Source: Coriobacteriia bacterium | GTDB taxonomy: Bacteria; Actinomycetota; Coriobacteriia; Anaerosomatales; SLCP01 | Reading direction: 5' to 3' | Assembly: GCA_014859265.1 (NCBI GenBank) | Contig: JACUUN010000017.1 | Coordinates: forward strand, 1-33,587 | DNA length: 33,587 nucleotides | Part shown: piece by piece, positions 28,836 to 33,587 of the stretch | Numbering within the stretch: the stretch's first letter is position 1 | Layout: each line of letters begins with the position of its first letter | Program-made: the position numbers and the translations under genes | Notes under the pieces: generated by a model | Database searches by the model: none | What the model saw: only the letters and a program-made list of their open reading frames with translations | What the model was told of the DNA's origin: nothing

Positions 28836-31496
28836 CTACCGGACGATCAGCTGCTTGGTCACCGACGACGTCTGGTCGTTGGAGTCCGTGACCCAGAGCA
28901 CCACGTCGTAGGTGCCCGGTTCGACGAAGGCGTGCGTGATCTTCACACCCTCCGCCCCGGTCCCGTCTCCGAACTCCCAGAGGTAGAACACGATCGTGCC
29001 TTCGGCCTTGGAACTGGCTGCGTCGAACGTGACAGGCTGGTCGACCAGCGGCTCGACGGGCGAGACTGTAAACGAAGCGGTTGGAGGCGGAGCTACCCGC
29101 ACACCGGTCGAGACGACGATGCGTACGGTCGAGCCGACCTCGATCTCGGTACCCGATGCGGGATCCTGGCGAGCCACGATGCCGGCAGACACACCGCGGA
29201 TCTCCTCCTCGGCGACCGTGATCTCAAGCCCGAGGGTGGTGAGCTCGGCGATCGCCCGCTCCTTCGTCATGCCGATAAGCTCGGGCAGCGGTATCGTTTC
29301 GGGCCCGGTATGGATAGAGCACGAGCCGGGTTTGACGCCGGTCAGGAAGAGTCCCTGGAAGGTGTCAGTACACCACTCAGTTGTCAGCTCGCCTGACTCC
29401 CGGCACACCGATGCGTTCTCGAGACCTTGAGGCCGCTGGAACTCGGCGGCCTCCCGGCCCTCCAGCGCTCTCTTCATGAAGACCGCCCAGATTTCGGCCG
29501 GGAATGAGCCGCCGGTCACCCGGCGCCCGTGGACGTCAGTCATCTCCCGTTGCCCTTCCGGGTAGCCAACCCACACCGCTGCCACCAGGTCCGGCGTATA
29601 TCCGACGAACCAGGCGTCCCGGTACTTCTGAGTCGTTCCCGTTTTGCCCGCGGCGGGTCTTCCGATTCCGGCTGCAGTGCCGGTGCCACGCGAGATGACA
29701 CCGCGCAGGACATCCGTGGTGAGATAGGCGACTGCCGGGTCGAGCACGGCGCTCACCACTGGTTTGGTCTCGAACAAGCTCTCGCCGTCGGCACTCGTCA
29801 CCGAGCGGATGGCGAACGGCTCCGCGCGCGACCCGGCCGCTGCGAGCGTGCCGTAGGCCGACGCCATCTCCAGGGGCGTGACACCCTGTTCGTGGCCGCC
29901 GAGTGCGATGGCCGGCACCGGGGTAATCTCGCTCTTGATGCCCATGACGTTCGCAGTGTCGACGACATCAGACGGACCGACGTCGAGTATGAGCTTAGCG
30001 AAGACCGAGTTCACAGATTTCTCTATCGCCTCGCGCAGTCGTATCGGCCCTTTTCTGCCCCCGCTCGCACCGGTGACCTTCCAGGTCTGGCCGTTCGGGA
30101 GGACGAACTGGGAGGGCCCGGCCTCGAATACGTCCTCGGCCGTCACGCCCTCCTGGAGCGCTGTGACGAGCACGAATGGCTTGAATGCCGAGCCAGTTTG
30201 GCGGCCCTGTCCCTGGACCGCGACGTTGAACTGCTGCGTGGCGAAGTCCCGCCCGCCTACCATCGCAAGAATCTCGCCGGTCTTCGGGTCGAGAGCGACA
30301 AGAGCGGCCGAGGGGTCATCCTCACGGTCCAGGGCCTCGGCGACCGAAGCTTCAGCGGCACGCTGCATCTTCAGATCGAGGGTGGTGCTCACGCTGATGC
30401 CGCCGCGGAAGACGGCCTCGGCACCAAACTCGTCGATGAGCTGGGCCTTCACGTACTCCATGAAGTACGGTGCGGTCACGTTACCGTTGCCGAGGCCCGC
30501 AAGCACGAGTTCGGCTCCAGCGGCCTCCGTGCGCTGGGCCTCGGTGATCATGTCCTGGTCGGCCATCTGGCGCAGCACGGTCCCACGCCGGTTAGCCGCT
30601 TCGGCTGGATCGAGGTAGGGCGAGTAACGGCCTGGCGACTTGATCACGCCCGCGATCATGGCGGACTCCGCGAGGCTGAGGTCGGTCACGCTCTTGCCGA
30701 AGTATGCCTGCGCAGCGGCCTCGACGCCGTAGGCTCCATGTCCGAAGTAGATGGTGTTGAGGTAGAGCTCGAGAATGCGGTCCTTGCTGTAGCTCTTCTC
30801 GATGCGGTAGGCGAGGATCGCCTCGGACACCTTGCGCTTGAGTGTTTGCTCCGGGGTGACGAAGGCGTTCTTCACGTACTGCTGGGTGACCGTAGAGCCA
30901 CCCTGCGCCGTGGAGCGCGTCCGTATGTCGACCCACAAGGCGCGCGCGATACCGATGGGGTCGACGCCCTTGTGCTCGTAGAAGCGCGAGTCCTCGGTGG
31001 CAATCACCCCGTTGCGCAGTTCTTCGGGTATATCCGCGAGCGGACGGTCGGTGCGGTTCTGATCGGCGAAGAGCTTCGCCAGCACTTCGCCGTTGCGGTC
31101 GTAAACCACCGAAGTCTGGTCGCGGCCCTTGGCCTTGCCCTCAGGATCCGGCAGGTCGCGGAGGATCGAGGCATAGACGACGCCGCCGGTCACGACGAGC
31201 GCTATGAGCAGCACCAGCGCGGTGATACCGGCGAGCTTCAGCGTGCGTCGGCGGCCCGGTCTTGCCTCCTTGCGCGACGGGCTGCGCCGGTTGGCTTCGG
31301 CTGCGCGCCCGCGCGTGGGTTTGCGGGAAGGAGCGCGCCTGGCAGGAGGGCGATGCGCGATACCCGAGCGCTGCTGAGTGCCGCGGGAGCGGGGCGCCTC
31401 GCCGTCCATCCGCTTTCTCACGCGGGGCCTGGGTTTTGGCCGCTCGTTGCGGTCCCTGCCGGATCGGCGTTTTGCATCGTCGTTGTACGCGCTCAT
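28836..31496 (-). CDS. Class A penicillin-binding protein with PASTA and C-terminal PKD domain
   Basis: 'EDSRFYEHKGVDPIG...GGSTVTQQYVKN'; 'TGSAFKPF', 'KSVNSVF', 'GKTGTTQKYRDAWF'; PASTA 'IPLPELIGMTKERAIAELTTLGL'; PKD-like 'PVTFDAASSKAEGTIVFYLWEFGDGTGAEGVKITHAFVEPGTYDVVLWVTDS'. Confidence 0.93.
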   Translation of the reverse strand: MSAYNDDAKRRSGRDRNERPKPRPRVRKRMDGEAPRSRGTQQRSGIAHRPPARRAPSRKPTRGRAAEANRRSPSRKEARPGRRRTLKLAGITALVLLIALVVTGGVVYASILRDLPDPEGKAKGRDQTSVVYDRNGEVLAKLFADQNRTDRPLADIPEELRNGVIATEDSRFYEHKGVDPIGIARALWVDIRTRSTAQGGSTVTQQYVKNAFVTPEQTLKRKVSEAILAYRIEKSYSKDRILELYLNTIYFGHGAYGVEAAAQAYFGKSVTDLSLAESAMIAGVIKSPGRYSPYLDPAEAANRRGTVLRQMADQDMITEAQRTEAAGAELVLAGLGNGNVTAPYFMEYVKAQLIDEFGAEAVFRGGISVSTTLDLKMQRAAEASVAEALDREDDPSAALVALDPKTGEILAMVGGRDFATQQFNVAVQGQGRQTGSAFKPFVLVTALQEGVTAEDVFEAGPSQFVLPNGQTWKVTGASGGRKGPIRLREAIEKSVNSVFAKLILDVGPSDVVDTANVMGIKSEITPVPAIALGGHEQGVTPLEMASAYGTLAAAGSRAEPFAIRSVTSADGESLFETKPVVSAVLDPAVAYLTTDVLRGVISRGTGTAAGIGRPAAGKTGTTQKYRDAWFVGYTPDLVAAVWVGYPEGQREMTDVHGRRVTGGSFPAEIWAVFMKRALEGREAAEFQRPQGLENASVCRESGELTTEWCTDTFQGLFLTGVKPGSCSIHTGPETIPLPELIGMTKERAIAELTTLGLEITVAEEEIRGVSAGIVARQDPASGTEIEVGSTVRIVVSTGVRVAPPPTASFTVSPVEPLVDQPVTFDAASSKAEGTIVFYLWEFGDGTGAEGVKITHAFVEPGTYDVVLWVTDSNDQTSSVTKQLIVR

Positions 31497-31685
31497 GTCA
31501 CCTGTTCATCGGGGGCCACCCGTGCGATGGCATGCGTCGACCCGGATGCAGGGCCGGGCGTTCGGGGGTGTGTATCGTGCTAGAGTATGACACGCAAACA
31601 CCAGGTCGGCATCCGCGAGTCACCGAAGCGTAACCGCAGGCCCTGTCGAGTCCGTATCCACCGAGATGAAGGAGCACGCAAGACC

Positions 31686-32894
31686 GTGCTGTCCGCAGAC
31701 GAGCAACTCCATGTGATCAAGAGCGGCGTGGCCTACCTTGTGCCCGAGGACGCGATGCGCGCCAAGCTGGCCCAGGGCCGGCCGCTCGTGGCCAAGCTCG
31801 GGGTCGATCCCACCGCGCCCGACCTCCATCTCGGCCATGCCGTGCCCCTGCGCAAGCTCAGGCAGTTCCAGGATCTCGGTCACGAGGTGGTGCTCATCAT
31901 CGGCGATTTCACCGCGCTCATCGGCGATCCCTCGGGCCGCAACTCGACGCGTCCCGCCCTGTCGGCCGAGGAGATCGAGGTGAACGCGCAGACATACATA
32001 GAGCAGGCGTTCAAGATTCTTGACCCTGCCCGCACGACGATGCGGCGCAACTCCGAGTGGCTCGCAGGGCTCGGCTTCGCCGATCTGATACGGCTGACCA
32101 GCCGCTTCACCGTGGCGCGCATCCTTGAGCGCGATGACTTCCAGAAGCGGTACCGCGAGGGCGTGGGCATCTCGCTTCACGAGCTGCTCTACCCCATGGC
32201 TCAGGCGTACGACTCGGTTGCTATCCGCGCCGACGTCGAGCTCGGCGGCAACGACCAGCTCTTCAATCTGCTCGCCGGACGTGAGCTCATGGAGAAGGAG
32301 GGCATGGAGCCGCAGGTGTGTCTTACCCTGCCCCTTCTGGAGGGCACGGACGGCATCCAGAAGATGAGCAAGTCCTACGGCAACTACGTGGGACTTACCG
32401 ATGAACCGGCCGATATGTTCGGCAAGATGATGTCTATCCCCGATGAGCTCATGGTGAAGTACTACCGGCTGTGTACCGCATTACCGGTAGAGGAGGTCGA
32501 CGTTCTCGAGGAACAGCTCGCCAGCGGTGGTCTCCACCCGAACCTCGCCAAGAGGCGGCTCGCCCGTGAGGTCGTCGGCTTGTACCACTCCGCCGAGATC
32601 GCAGTGGAGGCGGAGCGGGCCTTCGACCGGGTCTTCAAGGAGCGCGACGTGCCCGAGGACATCCCAGAGCACGTGGCCGATCTGCCCGGAGAGGTGTTCC
32701 TGCCGGGCCTTCTGAAGGACGCCGGGTTGGTGCCTTCGAACGGGGAAGGACGTCGCATGATTGCCGGTGGAGGGGTGCGCATTGACGGCCAGCAGGTCAA
32801 CGCCGACGCGCTCAACGTGCCGCGCGACCGGGTGCTGGGCGCCGTCATCCAGGTGGGGAAGCGACGGTTCGTGCGGGTCGTCGCCCGGTCCTGA
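31686..32894 (+). CDS. tyrS: Tyrosine-tRNA ligase
   Basis: 'KLGVDPTAPDLHLGHAVPLRKLRQFQDLGHEVVLIIGDFTALIGDPSGRN', 'KMSKSYGNYVGL', C-terminal S4 domain. GTG 31686; the track start at 31587 is likely too far upstream. Confidence 0.95.
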   Translation: MLSADEQLHVIKSGVAYLVPEDAMRAKLAQGRPLVAKLGVDPTAPDLHLGHAVPLRKLRQFQDLGHEVVLIIGDFTALIGDPSGRNSTRPALSAEEIEVNAQTYIEQAFKILDPARTTMRRNSEWLAGLGFADLIRLTSRFTVARILERDDFQKRYREGVGISLHELLYPMAQAYDSVAIRADVELGGNDQLFNLLAGRELMEKEGMEPQVCLTLPLLEGTDGIQKMSKSYGNYVGLTDEPADMFGKMMSIPDELMVKYYRLCTALPVEEVDVLEEQLASGGLHPNLAKRRLAREVVGLYHSAEIAVEAERAFDRVFKERDVPEDIPEHVADLPGEVFLPGLLKDAGLVPSNGEGRRMIAGGGVRIDGQQVNADALNVPRDRVLGAVIQVGKRRFVRVVARS

Positions 32895-32958
32895 GCGACG
32901 CGGTTCGCACGCCCTCCGTGCGGGTATATACAGAGTCCGGGCCGTTCCGGTTCGGGGA

Positions 32959-33144
32959 TTGCGCTGTCCGCAGGGTAGTGATAGCCTAGGCGGGCCGCAC
33001 TTTTCGGCTTCGTATCCGATTCGAGACGCAGGTTGATAATGACCAACTGCCAGGGGTCGTTCGTATAGAAGGTGACCGGGTCGCACAGGGCGACGGGTCA
33101 CCGTCGTAGCGGATGCCTTCTGGCCGAGCCAGAAGGCGTTTTTC
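32959..33144 (+). ncRNA. Candidate structured non-coding RNA between tyrS and the rRNA operon
   Basis: Possible promoter TTGCGC-17-TAGCCT (32959-32987), several hairpins including GGTGAC...GTCGC-ACAGG-GCGAC...GTCACC (33072-33103), and a terminator at 33116-33144. Confidence 0.4.
33116..33144 (+). terminator. Strong rho-independent terminator
   Basis: GCCTTCTGGC-CGA-GCCAGAAGGC followed by GTTTTT. Confidence 0.88.
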
Positions 33145-33208
33145 ATGCCCGTGTGACGGGCCGGAAAGCACCCCCGGGGAGCGAATCGAAGAAAGCCACG
33201 AAGAGTTG

Positions 33209-33237
33209 TTGACAGAGGGCGAGGGAATGCGTAATGT
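33209..33237 (+). promoter_or_regulatory. rRNA operon promoter: TTGACA - 17 nt - TAATGT
   Basis: Consensus -35 with 17-nt spacing, about 290 nt upstream of 16S. Confidence 0.6.
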
Positions 33238-33504
33238 ACCTCCTCGCCGCCGAGTTACGGAATGGTGGCACACGGCGGGAAAACCGCAGGAACTGTAGGG
33301 ATTCTCGCCGAGCCTGAACCTTGAAAACCGGATACTGTGACAAGCCAGTAGGTTCGCGAAATGCGAATCACATAACCAAACCCGTCAACCGAGAGGGTCA
33401 ACAAAAGGCCAAACCGGAATGACAACCCGGATCCAAACCGTGTCGGTTTCCTTGCCGGCGCAGGTGGATCCAACCGGATCGAGCAAGATCCAACCTTCGT
33501 GGAA

Positions 33505-33523
33505 TACGGACGCAAGGTCCGTA
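33505..33523 (+). other. Perfect hairpin in the rrn leader directly 5' of 16S
   Basis: TACGGAC-GCAAG-GTCCGTA. Confidence 0.55.
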
Positions 33524-33529
33524 ACACTT

Positions 33530-33587
<58 letters not shown>

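Noticed and set aside
29529-31583. 684-aa plus-strand ORF opposite the PBP gene
   Set aside because: Antisense shadow; the minus strand has all PBP transglycosylase/transpeptidase motifs.
33080-33120. GCACAGGGC considered as the start of a cyclic-di-GMP-I (GEMM) riboswitch
   Set aside because: The rest of the GEMM consensus (paired GACGCAAAGCC segment and receptor) is not convincing and no controlled gene follows the terminator.

Overview
The window is high-GC and looks actinobacterial (Coriobacteriia-like by gene content and order; this is an inference). Most of it is dense core genome: panD; infC-rpmI-rplT; a T-box-type leader followed by pheS-pheT; a complete argCJBDFRGH operon; polX; a 3-methyladenine DNA glycosylase; a NIF3-family gene; two class A penicillin-binding proteins on either side of a U32 peptidase; tyrS; and the promoter, leader and first ~58 nt of a 16S rRNA gene at the right edge. 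The accessory part is nt 1-2830. It holds an XRE-ImmA/IrrE gene with a small overlapping upstream ORF, a divergent two-gene cassette (a 95-96-aa HicA-reminiscent Cys/His protein plus an HTH protein), a perfect 34-bp palindrome between the two units, and truncated gene remnants at both edges. This looks like a compact toxin-antitoxin or defence-type island and is the best candidate for an undescribed system. Other points of interest: infC apparently starts at AUC within an attenuator-like leader; a TasA/CalY-like substrate is translationally coupled to its own small signal peptidase; a class III cyclase-like protein has altered catalytic positions; a PBP carries PASTA and PKD domains; and a structured, terminator-ended intergenic segment between tyrS and rrn may be an unannotated ncRNA. 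All calls were made by reading the sequence; no searches or folding programs were run.
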